A program made the position numbers and the translations under genes. A stretch of DNA of 64,000 bases from AP-15 sp963788085 (GTDB taxonomy: Bacteria; Pseudomonadota; Alphaproteobacteria; ATCC43930; CGMCC-115725): NCBI GenBank assembly GCA_963788085.1, contig CAWBFS010000071.1, positions 19,842 through 83,841 of the forward strand. The letters run 5' to 3'. Below the pieces are notes generated by a model that was not told where the DNA came from, ran no database searches, and was given only the letters and a program-made list of their open reading frames with translations. Shown one piece after another: positions 29,196-39,113 of this stretch. The first letter of the stretch is position 1; each line of letters begins with the position of its first letter.

Positions 29196-29834
29196 ATGGA
29201 CCTGCACGATACGATCCGGACTTATCGGCTATTTTCCGGCTCATATGACATCGTTTTCGGGCCTGTATTTCACCCGGGGCGAAAGGAGGCGGTGCGCATC
29301 GCCAACGATCGGCCGGGCCAGCATATCCTCGAGGTCGGCGTCGGCACCGGTTTGTCGCTCCCCCATTTCCGCGCGGATTTGCGGGTCACCGGCATCGACG
29401 TTTCGGAGGAGATGCTGGCGAAGGCACGGCGGCGGGCCGAGCGCCTGCGGCTTTCCCATGTCGAGGGTCTGCACCTGATGGATGCCGAGAACCTCGAATT
29501 TGCGGACAATTCTTTCGACGCCGTTCTGGCCCTCTACGTGGCCTCCGTCGTGCCGAACCCGGCGCGCTTCGCCGCCGAAATGCGCCGCGTCTGCATTCCG
29601 GGCGGGACCATTGTCGTCGTCAATCACTTTACCAGCGAGAACCTGCCGGCCCGCTTCGTCGAAAAGCGCCTGGCCGGGCTCGCCCGCCATATCGGCTTTC
29701 ATGCCGACTTCCCGTTCGACACCTTCCGGCGCGACAGCCAATTGTCGATCCGCGAGGTGCGGCCCAGCAATTTGTTCGGCTATTGGAAGCTATTGCGCTG
29801 CGTCAACGAAAAGCCCGCCTCCAATCCCGGCTGA
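29196..29834 (+). CDS. pmtA: phosphatidylethanolamine N-methyltransferase (PmtA, Rhodobacter type)
   Basis: 212 residues, intact. It starts MDLHDTIRTYRLFSGSYDIV with FGPVFHPGRKEAV, the PmtA N-terminus that binds membranes, and motif I is ILEVGVGTGLSLPHF; VTGIDVSEEMLAKAR follows. The C-terminal half includes NHFTSENL and SNLFGYWKLLRC. PmtA adds three methyl groups from SAM to phosphatidylethanolamine to make phosphatidylcholine at the inner membrane. Other UbiE-like methyltransferases share motif I, but the N-terminal FSGSYDIVFG...HPGR and C-terminal FGYW patterns fit PmtA. A 26-base gap separates it from the convergent hemerythrin gene. Confidence 0.85.
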   Translation: MDLHDTIRTYRLFSGSYDIVFGPVFHPGRKEAVRIANDRPGQHILEVGVGTGLSLPHFRADLRVTGIDVSEEMLAKARRRAERLRLSHVEGLHLMDAENLEFADNSFDAVLALYVASVVPNPARFAAEMRRVCIPGGTIVVVNHFTSENLPARFVEKRLAGLARHIGFHADFPFDTFRRDSQLSIREVRPSNLFGYWKLLRCVNEKPASNPG

Positions 29835-29860
29835 GCCGGTGACCGGGCGAGAGCAGCCGG

Positions 29861-30562
29861 TCAGGCCCGTGGCGGCGGCGGAGCGTTAAACCGGGCGAGG
29901 TCGGCGAGGCCGAGCGCCTCCTCAATCTGTCCGATCTGCGCCACCGCGTCTTCGAAGCCGTCCTTGCCGAATTGCCGGCGCTCGATCTCCTCGAATTGCT
30001 CGCCCATTTCATCGAGCTGGTGCTCCGAAAGCGCGTCCTTCCATGCCGGAAAGACGATCGTGTCCTCGCGTGCCGCGTGGTTCTCATACATCAGGTCGAG
30101 GGTATCAAATACCTGCGCCAACGGCTCGGCATCGCCGGTTCCGATCGCCCCTTTGCCGGTGACGGCGAGAATGTAATCAGTGATCTCGCGGCCCCGACGG
30201 TGCTGCGCGATCAGCACATCGATATAGGCGGCAGCGGGACCGCCCGCCTTGCGGACGGCGGGGAAAATGTGCGCCTCCTCGAGCTTTTTCTCGTGGTAAT
30301 CCTCGCCGAAATTGCGAAACAGCATCGCCGTCCGATGCAGCGGCTGCGGGTCGACCTTTGCCGGATCTGCGCGCAGCCTCGCGGCGGTTTCACGGTAGAC
30401 CAGCAAGGCCCGGCGCAGGACGCCGTGCTCACGCATCAAATCTTCGGTTGCGCCGACCTTCTTCTCCTCGGCCGAGGCAATCCGACCTACGCCGCCGGCG
30501 AGGATCAGCCCGGCTCCACCCGCTAGGACAAGCCGGCGATTTGCGTCGAGGATACCTGTCAT
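29861..30562 (-). CDS. exported hemerythrin-domain protein
   Basis: 233 residues from the ATG at 30562. The N-terminus has a twin-arginine-like signal (NRRLVLAGGAGLILAGG, cleavage near IASA-EEK), so export is likely. The hemerythrin HHE bundle is seen as MREHGVLRRALLVYRE, FGEDYHEKKLEEAHIFPAVR, LIAQHRRGREITDYI and MYENHAAREDTIVFPAW; these His and Glu residues can bind a di-iron centre that senses or carries O2 or NO. A further frame upstream of 30562 lacks conserved residues. It is divergent from the MetE-like gene by about 185 bases. The function (oxygen, NO or iron repair) is unknown. Confidence 0.85.
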   Translation of the reverse strand: MTGILDANRRLVLAGGAGLILAGGVGRIASAEEKKVGATEDLMREHGVLRRALLVYRETAARLRADPAKVDPQPLHRTAMLFRNFGEDYHEKKLEEAHIFPAVRKAGGPAAAYIDVLIAQHRRGREITDYILAVTGKGAIGTGDAEPLAQVFDTLDLMYENHAAREDTIVFPAWKDALSEHQLDEMGEQFEEIERRQFGKDGFEDAVAQIGQIEEALGLADLARFNAPPPPRA

Positions 30563-30746
30563 ATCGAGCTCCCTGGTCACGACGGCGAGAGCGCCGCTGC
30601 ACCGCGTCAACAACGAGAAACGGAAACGCTCTCAGATCGTCGGCCACTGATTTACTCGCATGCCGTGGCGCCGGCATTCGAGAGATTGTAAACTTCACGA
30701 AAATCCGGTCACGATCCGTCGACGGTCTCCTGCACGGACGGGAAGC

Positions 30747-31961
30747 ATGAAGACCAGCTCCGATCATATCCTCACCAGCCATGTCGGGAGCCTGCCGCGC
30801 CCCGAAGATTTGATCGCGGCGAACAGAGCCCGTGAAGCGGGGGAAGCGACTGACGAGGACGCCTTTCAGGAGAAACTGCGAGGCGCGGTGGCGGAGGTCG
30901 TGCGCCGTCAAAAGGAGCTCGGCATCGATGTCCCCGGCGACGGCGAATTCGGCAAATCCATGGGAGATCGCGTCAACTACGGCGCGTGGCTCAGCTACTG
31001 TTTTCATCGCCTGGGCGGGCTGGATCTCGACGGGCCCGATATGCGCGACATGCCGCCGAGGCGTTCTCGTCCCGGTGAGGTCGTGCTGACCGGTTTTTCC
31101 GATCGGCGCGACCGGGTGCGGTTCGCGGCCGCCTATGCCGACCCCGAATCCGGGATTACGACCGGACCGCGCCCTGCCACAGGTCCGGTGTGCGTCGGGC
31201 CTCTGACTTATAGGGGCCACGCCGCGATCAACTCCGACATCGCCAATTTCAAGGTGGCGCTGACCTCGGCCGGCGCCGAGGAAGGCTTTATGACCTCGAT
31301 CGCGCCGGGCAGCACGACGCGGATCGGCAACACCTTCTACAAGACCCAGGAAGAGTTCCTCTTCGCCTCGGCCGATGCGATGCGCGAGGAATATAGCGCT
31401 ATCCTCGACGCCGGGCTGATCCTTCAGCTCGACGATCCCGCCCTCGCCACCGACTGGGACATGATCAATCCCGAGCCGACAGTCGAGGAGTACAAGAAGT
31501 TCGCGACGGTTCAGGTCGAGGCGCTCAACCACGCGCTGCGCGGGATGCCGCAGGACCGCATCCGCTTCCACCTGTGCTGGGGCAGCTGGCACGGGCCGCA
31601 CACGACCGACATCCCGATGCGCGACATCCTCGATCTGATGCTGGCCGTCAATGCCGGCGCCTATTCGTTCGAAGCCGGCAACGTTCGCCACGAGCATGAG
31701 TGGAAGGTCTGGCAGGACGTCAAACTGCCCGACGATAAGGTCATCCTGCCCGGCGTCGTCAGCCACGCCACCAATGTCGTCGAGCATCCCGAGCTCGTCG
31801 CCGACCGCATCCTGCGTTTTGCCAATCTTGTCGGCCGCGAGCGGGTCATCGCCTCGACCGATTGCGGTCTCGGCGGCCGCGTCCATCCGCAGATCGCCTG
31901 GGCCAAGCTCGAAGCGCTGGTCGCGGGCGCCACGCTCGCCACTCGCCAGCTCTGGCGTTGA
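30747..31961 (+). CDS. cobalamin-independent methionine synthase II-like protein (copy 1)
   Basis: 404 residues, intact. It begins MKTSSDHILTSHVGSLPRPE, with GIDVPGDGEFGKSMGDRVNY, HLCWGSWHGPH and STDCGLGGRVHP, the zinc-ligand His/Cys/Cys pattern of the MetE C-terminal (UROD/MetE-like) barrel. It is the short COG0620 type without the N-terminal MetE domain, so the methyl donor may not be folate polyglutamate; known relatives demethylate small thio- or cobalt-linked substrates. A near-copy follows after 9 bases. The ATG at 30747 is the first start in frame with conserved sequence. Confidence 0.84.
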   Translation: MKTSSDHILTSHVGSLPRPEDLIAANRAREAGEATDEDAFQEKLRGAVAEVVRRQKELGIDVPGDGEFGKSMGDRVNYGAWLSYCFHRLGGLDLDGPDMRDMPPRRSRPGEVVLTGFSDRRDRVRFAAAYADPESGITTGPRPATGPVCVGPLTYRGHAAINSDIANFKVALTSAGAEEGFMTSIAPGSTTRIGNTFYKTQEEFLFASADAMREEYSAILDAGLILQLDDPALATDWDMINPEPTVEEYKKFATVQVEALNHALRGMPQDRIRFHLCWGSWHGPHTTDIPMRDILDLMLAVNAGAYSFEAGNVRHEHEWKVWQDVKLPDDKVILPGVVSHATNVVEHPELVADRILRFANLVGRERVIASTDCGLGGRVHPQIAWAKLEALVAGATLATRQLWR

Positions 31962-31970
31962 GAGGGAACC

Positions 31971-33163
31971 ATGAGGACGAGTTCCGATCACATCCTGACC
32001 AGCCATGCAGGCAGCCTTCCGCGCCCCGACGATCTGATCGACGCGTGGCGAGCGGCTGATGAACGGGCACTTGCCGAAAAGCTCACGGCGTCCGTGGCGG
32101 ACATCGTGCGCCGTCAGAAGGATCTCGGGATCGACGTTCCGGGCGATGGCGAGTTCGGCAAGCCGATGGCGCAGCGGGTGAATTACGGTTCATGGTGGCG
32201 ATACTCCTGGAACCGCCTCGGCGGGCTCGATCCACACGGCCCCAGCTTGTACGAGATGGAGCCGAGGCGCTCCGCGCCGGGCCACGTCGTCCTGACGAGC
32301 TTTGGCGATCGCCGCGACCGCACGCGCTTCGCCGCGGCCTATGGCGATCCCGAGTTCGGTATTACGACCGGGCCCGAGGCCGCCCGCGCCGATCTGTGTC
32401 GCTCCGATCCACTATGCCGGACATGACGCGATCCAGAAAGATATCGCCAATTTCAAGGCGGCATTGCAGGCCGCCGGCGTTGATGAAGGGTTTATGACCG
32501 CTGTCGCCCCGGGCAGCGCCGCGCGGATCGGCAATTCATATTACAAGACGGAGGAGGAACTCCTCTACGCCTGCGCCGATGCGATGCGCGAGGAGTATAA
32601 GGCGATCCTCGACGCCGGCCTCATCCTCCAGCTCGACGATCCGGCAATCGCCGAGAACTGGGACATGATCAATCCCGAGCCGACAATCGAGGAGTACAAG
32701 AAGTTCTCGATGGTGCGGGTCGATGCGCTCAACCACGCGATCCGCGGTCTGCCTCAGGACCGGATCCGCTTCCATTTGTGCTGGGGCAGCTGGCATGGGC
32801 CGCATATAACCGACATCGCGATGCGCGACATCGTCGATGTCATGCTGGCGGTCAACGCCCATGCCTATTCGTTCGAGGCCGGCAATGTCCGCCACGAGCA
32901 CGAGTGGAAGGTCTGGCAGGACGCCAGGCTGCCCGACGACAAAGTCATTCTGCCCGGCGTGGTCAGCCACGCCACCAACGTCGTCGAGCACCCCGAGCTC
33001 GTCGCCGAGCGCATCTTCGCTTTGCGAACTTGGTCGGCCGGGAGCGGGTCATCGCCTCGACCGATTGCGGTCTCGGCGGCCGCGTCCACCCAGACATCGC
33101 CTGGGCCAAGCTCGACGCGCTGGCCCACGGCGCGGCCTCGCGACCCGCCAGCTCTGGCGCTGA
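31971..33163 (+). CDS. cobalamin-independent methionine synthase II-like protein (copy 2), three frameshifts
   Basis: About 397 residues, closely similar to the preceding gene along its whole length (for example MRTSSDHILTSHAGSLPRPD, HLCWGSWHGPH, STDCGLGGRVHP). Frame slips near 32378, 33020 and 33135 are each repaired by one base, guided by the intact neighbour. It is a tandem duplicate that has diverged mostly in the N-terminal half (WWRYSWNRLGGLDPHGPSLY against LSYCFHRLGGLDLDGPDMRD), the region that would bind the methyl donor or acceptor, so the two may differ in substrate. Cotranscription with copy 1 is likely (9-base gap). Confidence 0.82.
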
Positions 33164-33183
33164 ACCATCCGGGAGGGATGATG

Positions 33184-33639
33184 ATGAACCGGCGCCGGCA
33201 AATCCAACTCAGCCCCGACGAGCAAGCCGCCTTCCTGCGCGAGCATCGCAAGGGCGCGCTGGCGACGATCGGCAAGGACGGGTTTCCCCATGTCGTGGCG
33301 ATGAATTTCCTCGCGAAGGACGGCGCGTTTTACATGACCTCCTACGGCAAAGCCCAGAAGGTGCTGAACATTCGGCGCAATCCCAAGGTCGCGCTGATGG
33401 CGGAGACCGGGGACAATTATGCGGAACTGCGCGGCGTCATGATCCGCGGCGAATGCGAGATCATCGAGGGGGCCGACGCCGTTCGCGAGGTCTTCGCCGC
33501 AATGGCCGAGGCGCGCGGCGCCCCGCCGGGCGAACGGCCGCGCGGATCCGCCGACAGCGCGCCAAAGCGCGTCGTGCTGAAAGTAGTCCCGGAGAAGATC
33601 ACCAGCTGGGATCACCGCAAGCTGGGCGGCGCTTATTAG
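33184..33639 (+). CDS. pyridoxamine 5'-phosphate oxidase-like (split-barrel) protein
   Basis: 151 residues. It carries the split-barrel flavin fold: RKGALATIGKDGFPHVVAMN, FYMTSYGKAQKVLNIRRNPK and the ending ITSWDHRKLGG common in the F420/FMN-binding TIGR03618-like group. Three in-frame ATGs occur at 33178, 33181 and 33184; GGAGG at 33172-33176 gives the best spacing to 33184. It starts 20 bases after the second MetE-like gene and likely shares its transcript. It may bind FMN or F420 and reduce a small substrate; function unproven. Confidence 0.78.
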   Translation: MNRRRQIQLSPDEQAAFLREHRKGALATIGKDGFPHVVAMNFLAKDGAFYMTSYGKAQKVLNIRRNPKVALMAETGDNYAELRGVMIRGECEIIEGADAVREVFAAMAEARGAPPGERPRGSADSAPKRVVLKVVPEKITSWDHRKLGGAY

Positions 33640-33749
33640 CGTTTAGACCAGTCACAAGCTTGACTAGGAGAGGTGGACCAATGCTGGCATCAAAATCTTG
33701 TCACACCGGCGAAGGCCGGTGCCCATGGCTGGGATAGAAGATCCCGGCC

Positions 33750-33951
33750 TTCGAGGCTGTCAGGAAATTAGCTGCATAGCGGCGGTGCGTGCTTCGAGAC
33801 GCGCCCTGCGGGCGCCCTCAGCATGAGGTAAGTCCTTATGATGGCCATTAAAGACTTCCTCATCCTGAGGAAGCTGCGAAGCAGCTGTCTCGAAGGACGC
33901 ACGACGCTGATCCAGCTAATCGCCAATTTCCTTGCAGCCTCCTTCGCCGGG
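33750..33951. repeat. R2 MITE-like long palindrome, copy A
   Basis: A non-coding palindromic element. The left end AGGCTGTCAGGAAATT and right end AATTTCCTTGCAGCCT are imperfect inverted repeats; inner arms are GAGACGCGCCCTGCGGGCGC / CTCAGCATGAGG and CCTCATCCTGAGGA. Copies B (42213-42652) and C (47425-47663) share the same order of parts. The flanking stretch 33640-33749 holds no gene, only a short CACCGGCGAAGGCCGGTG hairpin. Confidence 0.75.
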
Positions 33952-33993
33952 AAGACGAGAAGGGGACAAGTTGCGCAGCGGATTAAACGGCGA

Positions 33994-35017
33994 TTAGGAT
34001 CCCTTGGCCGGCTCGACGAGGTCGGCGAGCTTGGTCTTCAACAGGTTGGCCTTGTATGCCGGGATCGCGTAGGTCCAGTGCGAGACCCTGTCCTCGATCT
34101 TTTTCGCCTCCGCCTCGGCTGAACCCGAGCCGGTCGCGGAAATTGCGATCCAATTGCTCTTGTCGCGCTCCATCAGGCGCAGATCGATTGTCAATCCGTC
34201 GAAGGTCGTGAAGGACGCCGTCACGAGGTCCTTGTCGGCGACCGGCAATTCGCCGGCCGGCTTAACGTCGTCAAGGTCGAGGGTCTCGAGCGCAGTCGCG
34301 GGCCCGCTGATCGTGCTCTCGCTCTTGAATTTCGTGTCGGCCGGCGCGTCCTCGACGGCAAAGTTCGCATCGGGCGCCGAGCGGCTGATGACGAGCTTGC
34401 TTCCGTCCGGCTGGGTCAGGGCGACCTTGGCGATCTTCTTCTCGGAGATGTCGATGATCTGCCGGTCGAGCCAGCTTGCCGGATCGCCGGACGGATCGAG
34501 CGTGCCGCGCGCGAGCCAACTCTGCGCCTCGCCAGGCTTGCGCAGATAGACCCCGTCATTGCCGGCGCCCAGCCGGTCGTAGCGCCGTTTGCCGACGATC
34601 GCCTGGGCAAGATCTCCGCCCGATTTGTCCTTGACCGCGACCAAAGCGGATTTTCCGTGGCTGGGGTCCTCGACCTCGAGCCGCGGGTAGAGATCGGGGT
34701 TCTGGGTCTTTGGCTCGACCAGGGTCAAATCCGCCATCGCCCGCACGATCTGGCTGATCTTGGCGGCGTTCGCCGGGTAATTTCCCTTCTCGGCGACGAG
34801 CCAGCTGTCGCCGTCGCGGATAAAGGTCATTGTCGTGCCGTTGCGCTGACACGGTGACCGACGCGACGTCGCCGAGCTTCGCTGCGAGCGCCGGAAAGGC
34901 CGGCTGACCCGGCGCCGCGCGGCTGACGCCGCGGTCGCCGGAGGCGAGCACGACGATCGCGATCGCGACAAGAACGGCTGTCGCGGAGCCGAGGAGAATC
35001 AGAGAGCGTGACTGCAT
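33994..35017 (-). CDS. DUF4340 protein of a Gld-type ABC export system, one frameshift
   Basis: About 341 residues. A single N-terminal membrane helix (SLILLGSATAVLVAIAIVVL) anchors a large periplasmic beta-rich domain containing FIRDGDSWLVAEKGNYPANA, KRRYDRLGAGNDGVYLR and ISEKKIAKVALTQPDGSK, the DUF4340 pattern. An extra G near 34848 shifts the frame. DUF4340 genes regularly follow gldA-gldF-gldG-type ABC transporter genes, and here it follows them on the same strand with the R1 repeat between. It is probably a periplasmic accessory protein of that exporter; the exported material is unknown. Confidence 0.82.
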
Positions 35018-35041
35018 TGCCGTATCTCGTCAATTCGCCAG

Positions 35042-35180
35042 ACCCTCACCCGCCTCGCTGCGCTCGGCACCCTCTCCCGCAATGCGGGAGAGGGGCTACA
35101 TACGCGCTCGGCTTAAAGCTCCTCTCCCGCAATGCGGGAGAGGGCGGACCGAGCCCGAAGGGCTTGGTGGGTGAGGGTTG
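35042..35180. repeat. R1 palindromic repeat, long composite copy
   Basis: The outer arms ACCCTCACCCGCC and GGTGGGTGAGGGT enclose two copies of the hairpin CCTCTCCCGCAATGCGGGAGAGG (given in parts: CCTCTCCCGC, AAT, GCGGGAGAGG) and a CTCGGC/GCCGAG pair. It lies between the GldG-like and DUF4340 genes. Confidence 0.78.
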
Positions 35181-35203
35181 CGGCACGTTACGTATTTTAC
35201 GAT

Positions 35204-37177
35204 TCACGCCTCGGTAATGCGCCGGCTGCGGCGGCGCAGCCGCAGCGCGCCGAGGACAATGGCGGCTGCGGCGACGATGATCGGGATCAGCGCGATATCG
35301 AGAAATTCGAGCCCGGTCTTCAGATGCCCGATGTTGCTGCGCAGCGCGGCCTGCACGTCGCGCAATTGGCGGCGGGTTTGCACCATGTCGGCGCGAAATT
35401 CCTCGATCGCCTTGGTCTGCTCCGCCGAAAGGTTTGCCGGCGCGTTTGCCTGGTCCTTGCCGGTAAGGCTGGCGAGCTTGGCCTGGGTGTCCTTGAGCTT
35501 GGCCTGCAGGGCGCGCTCTTTGTCGCTGTAACGCGCCTGCGCCTCGCTCTGGATCCGCTCGACAACTTCAAACGGGCGTGCCGAGGTGCCGCGGCTGCGC
35601 AAGCCCACCGAGATCGTCGCCGCCGGCCAGCACCTCGATCGCATTGGCGACAAAATCGCCGTTGTTGGCGGTCGGGACGAGCAGCCGCTGGCCGAAAAAC
35701 TCCTGTTTCTGCAGCCAGAAACGATCGTCGAGCATGTCGGTATCGGCGACCACGACGACGTTGATCGGCTTGGCCGATTGCTTCAGCCAATCGGCGGCGG
35801 GAGCCGGCTCCGGCGGCGGTGGCGGCGCCTCGCCTTGCTTCGCCTCGGGCTTGGCGGGCTCCGGCGGCTTTGGGGGACCGTCGGGAAAGGCACTGTCCGC
35901 GGTGCCGGTGACGTGAGCGGCCAATATGTACCGTTTGTCGTCCGGTTTGAACTCGGCGAGCAGGCCCGCGACATCGGGCAGCCCAGTCAGCTTTTCGGCC
36001 GGGATCTTCATCGAGTTGGGCGATGTCGTGATCAGCGGCTCGATCGTCGTTTTGGCTCCCGCGATCGGCTCGATGATCCCGGGGGAAGCCATCATCACGT
36101 GGCTCAGATCGGCCGTGATCATGTCGGTGCGATTGAGGTTGTCGGCCTTGAGGTTGAGCCAGGCGATGTAGTCGAGCGGCCGCGTTCCGCCGCGCGCTCC
36201 CGGCACGCCGACCCGCTGCGCGTCGCGGCGATCGCCGGCGACCGTATTCGCCGGCACCTCGAAGCCCCAGGATTTGAACAGCCGTTCGAGATTGCTCGCG
36301 GTCGGCGAGCCGGGCGGATTGAGCTGGCTCGGATGCGAGGCCTGCAATTCGGAGAGCGGATCGACGAAGACGAGCGCCTTGCCGCCTTTCAGGACGAACT
36401 GGTCGATCGCAAACAGCGTCTTCTCCGGCAGGTTCTGCGGATGCACGAGCATCAGCACGTCGACATCGGGCGGGATCGCATCGATATTGGCGGCCAGTGG
36501 CTTGACCGTATCGAGCTGCTGCAATTGCTCCATGATCGCCATCGGCTCGGCCGGACGGCCGCGCATCATCGCCATCATGTCGCCTTCGAGCGGCAAGGTG
36601 CTGATCAACCCGACGACCGTCTTCTTCGGAAACGCCAGGCTGTGGACGAGCTTGGTCAGATCGTATTCGAGAAAGCGCTCGCGCTCGGGCTGGAAGAACG
36701 CAATGATCTGCTGATCGTCGGTCGAGTTGGTCGCGGCGAGCCCGAAATAAACCTGCTCGCCCCCGACGTCGAGCGGCACTCCTTGCAGCCCGAAAGCGAC
36801 CGCGCGGTCCTCGACATCCGAGAACGGCAGCGGGTTATAGACTTCGAGGCGGATCTTGCCGTGCGCCGCCGCGACATACTGATCGAGCAAGCTCCCGCAC
36901 GCGTTGGGCATAGACCCCGTAGGACGGGACTTCGTCGGCGAGACGGGTCGAAAAATAGAACCGCAAGGTGATCGGCTCGTCGATCCTGGCGAGCGTCCGC
37001 TGCGTGCCGCGAGAGAGCGTGTAGAGGTGCTCGCCGGTGAGGTCGAGCCGCCACGCAAAAAGGCGGGCGGCGATGATGTTGACCGAAATCAGCATCAGCG
37101 CGATGCAGACGAGCGCCGTCGACGGCGACGGCGCGCCGCGAGGCAAAAAAGCCGCGAAGGCGATCGGGAACAGCCAT
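35204..37177 (-). CDS. GldG-family auxiliary protein of an ABC exporter, three frameshifts
   Basis: About 657 residues. An N-terminal membrane helix (STALVCIALMLISVNIIAAR) is followed by LDLTGEHLYTLSRGTQRTLA and EPITLRFYFSTRLADEVPSY, the GldG (ABC_transp_aux) signature, a long soluble domain (VLMLVHPQNLPEKTLFAIDQ), a coiled coil (LQAKLKDTQAKLASL) and a C-terminal helix (IIVAAAAIVLGALRLRRRSR). Slips near 35600 and 36895 are single extra bases. The start is uncertain: TTG at 37146, or ATG at 37177 if a six-T run at about 37155 has one T too many. Position and domains make it part of an exporter with the two genes upstream. Confidence 0.8.
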
Positions 37178-37190
37178 TTCAGCCGTTTCC

Positions 37191-37273
37191 GTCACCCCCG
37201 CGAAAGCGGGGGCGTCCAGCGGCGGTGGCGTGTGAACTGGGGTTCCTGGATTCCCGCTTTCGCGGGAATGACG
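37191..37273. repeat. R3 inverted repeat (CCCGCGAAAGCGGG type)
   Basis: GTCACCCCCGCGAAAGCGGG at one end and ATTCCCGCTTTCGCGGGAAT-GAC at the other form inverted arms around a 40-base centre. A second copy is inserted in the R2 element at 42.2-42.4 kb. It lies in the 120-base gap between the permease and GldG-like genes. Confidence 0.72.
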
Positions 37274-37297
37274 AACTGATGATGCCATCGATCGCTC

Positions 37298-38032
37298 TCA
37301 CTCGGCCTTTTCGAGGTCGATCAGGATCGCGTTGGCGGCGAGGAAGGCGATCATGATCGACAGGAAATAAACGACGTCGCGCAGATCGATGACGCCGCGC
37401 GTGATGGCGCTGAAATGGCCGAGAAAGCTGATCTGCGCGACGCCGTGGATCAGCCATTCCGGCGCCCAGCCTTGGAACACCCCGAGCACGATCGGCGAGC
37501 CCGCGACGGTGAGCACAAAAACCAGCGCCGCGGTAACCACAAAGGCGATGACCTGGTTCTTGGTCATCGCCGAGATGCAGGCGCCGACCGCCAGGAACGC
37601 GCCCGCCATCAGCCAGCTGGCGATGTAGCTGGCGAGGATCACGCCGTTGTCCGGGTGGCCGAGAAAATTGACGGTGATCCAGAACGGGAAGGTCAGGATC
37701 AGCGCGATCCCGGCGAAGCACCAGGCGGCGAGGAATTTTCCGACCACCGCCTCGGTCATGCGGATCGGCAAGGTCAGAAACAGCTCGATCGTTCCGCTCC
37801 GGCGCTCCTCGGCCCACAGCCGCATCGACAGAGCCGGGATCAGCACGACGTAGAGCCAGGGATGAAAGGTGAAGAAGGGTTGGAGATCGGCTTGGCCGCG
37901 CTCGAAGAAGTTGCCGACGAAGAACGTCAGGATCCCCGCCATCACCAGAAAGATGACGATGAACACATAGGCGAGCGGCGTCGCGAAATAGGCGGTCAGC
38001 TCGCGGCGGAAGATGGTCAGGACGTTGCGCAT
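37298..38032 (-). CDS. ABC-2 type permease (GldF-like)
   Basis: 244 residues from the ATG at 38032 (MRNVLTIFRRELTAYFATPL), intact. Six membrane helices with the ABC-2 order: FRRELTAYFATPLAYVFIVIF, then LSMRLWAEERRSGTIELFLT (the coupling region EERRSGTIELL), FLAAWCFAGIALILTFPFW and others. The full-length permease fits the GldF family. It starts 5 bases after the ATPase stop and is followed by the GldG-like and DUF4340 genes, giving the order ATPase, permease, auxiliary, DUF4340. Confidence 0.88.
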   Translation of the reverse strand: MRNVLTIFRRELTAYFATPLAYVFIVIFLVMAGILTFFVGNFFERGQADLQPFFTFHPWLYVVLIPALSMRLWAEERRSGTIELFLTLPIRMTEAVVGKFLAAWCFAGIALILTFPFWITVNFLGHPDNGVILASYIASWLMAGAFLAVGACISAMTKNQVIAFVVTAALVFVLTVAGSPIVLGVFQGWAPEWLIHGVAQISFLGHFSAITRGVIDLRDVVYFLSIMIAFLAANAILIDLEKAE

Positions 38033-38036
38033 GGGG

Positions 38037-38994
38037 TTACGCCGCAGCGGCCATTGGCTCGGGAGGCGCGGTGGTGATCTCGCGGAAAACGTCGTCGAGC
38101 CGCCCGCGCTCGACCTGCAGGCCGGTGATGGTCCAGCCGCGGTCGCGGGCGAGATCGGCGATTTCGCCAACCACCGGGTGTCCGCCGCGCGGGAAAACGA
38201 TGAGCCCGTCGCCTGCGGCGCCGCCGGCCGGCTCGACCGCCGCCACTCCCGGCAGCGCCGCCAGCTCGGCCCTGACATTCGCGTCCGCGCCGCCGGCGAT
38301 GCCGAGGCGAACGGCGTTGTGATGGTGCGAGCGCTGGGCGAGCTCTGCCGGGGTTCCATCGGCGAGGATGCGGCCATGCGCGATGATGATCGCCCGGCTG
38401 CACACCGCTTCGACCTCCTCGAGCAGATGGGTCGAGATGATGATCGCCTTTTCCGGCCGCATCGCCGCGATGACGGTTCGCATTTCGTATTTCTGGTTCG
38501 GATCGAGCCCGTCGGTCGGCTCGTCGAGGATCAGGACGTCGGGATCGTGCAGCAGCGCCTGCGCGACACCGACACGGCGCTTGATAGCCTTTCGACAATG
38601 TCTCGATCGGCTGATGCATGACCTCGCCGATCCGGATCATCTCGACGACGCGGCCGATGCGCCGCGTTGCTTCGTCGCCGGAGAAGCCGCGAATGTGGGC
38701 GATGAAGTCGAGAAAGTCGGCCGGGGTCATGTCCGGATAAGCCGGCGCGCCCTCGGGAAGATAACCGATGTGCCGTTTCGCGGCGATCGGCTGCGTCGCA
38801 ATGTCGTAGCCGCAGATTATCGCCGTACCGGCGGTGGGCGCGAGAAAACCCGTGATCATCTTCATCGTCGTCGACTTGCCGGCGCCGTTCGGGCCGAGAA
38901 AGCCCAGCACTTCGCCTTGCGGCACGGTAAAGGAAACGTCGTCGACGGCGATCAGCGGGCCGAACGATTTGACGAGGTGTCGGATCTCCAGCAT
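38037..38994 (-). CDS. ABC transporter ATP-binding protein (GldA-like), one frameshift
   Basis: About 318 residues. Walker A is GPNGAGKSTTMKMI, the signature helix is LSKGYKRRVGVAQALLHDPD once an extra C near 38585 is removed, Walker B is VLILDEPTDGLDPNQ, and the switch His is in IIISTHLLEEVEAVC. The C-terminal DUF4162-like region (VGEIADLARDRGWTITGLQV) is common in ABC-2 ATPases. It powers the exporter formed with the permease at 37298-38032. The ATG at 38994 precedes EIRHLVKSFGPLIAVDDVSF; no ORF with conserved sequence lies upstream. Confidence 0.87.
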
Positions 38995-39113
38995 ACCAGC
39001 GCGTTCTCCGAAGGCGGTCTGTTTGTGCCTTCCCGCGGCGCGCCCCGATAAAGAAATCGGGCTCCCGTGACAAGAGGTTTCGTGATCCAGCGCTGCCGCC
39101 CACGAGCTTTTCA

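Noticed and set aside
30429..32006. A minus-strand open frame of about 520 codons opposite the hemerythrin and MetE-like genes
   Set aside because: Overlaps conserved coding sequence on both sides and shows no domain.
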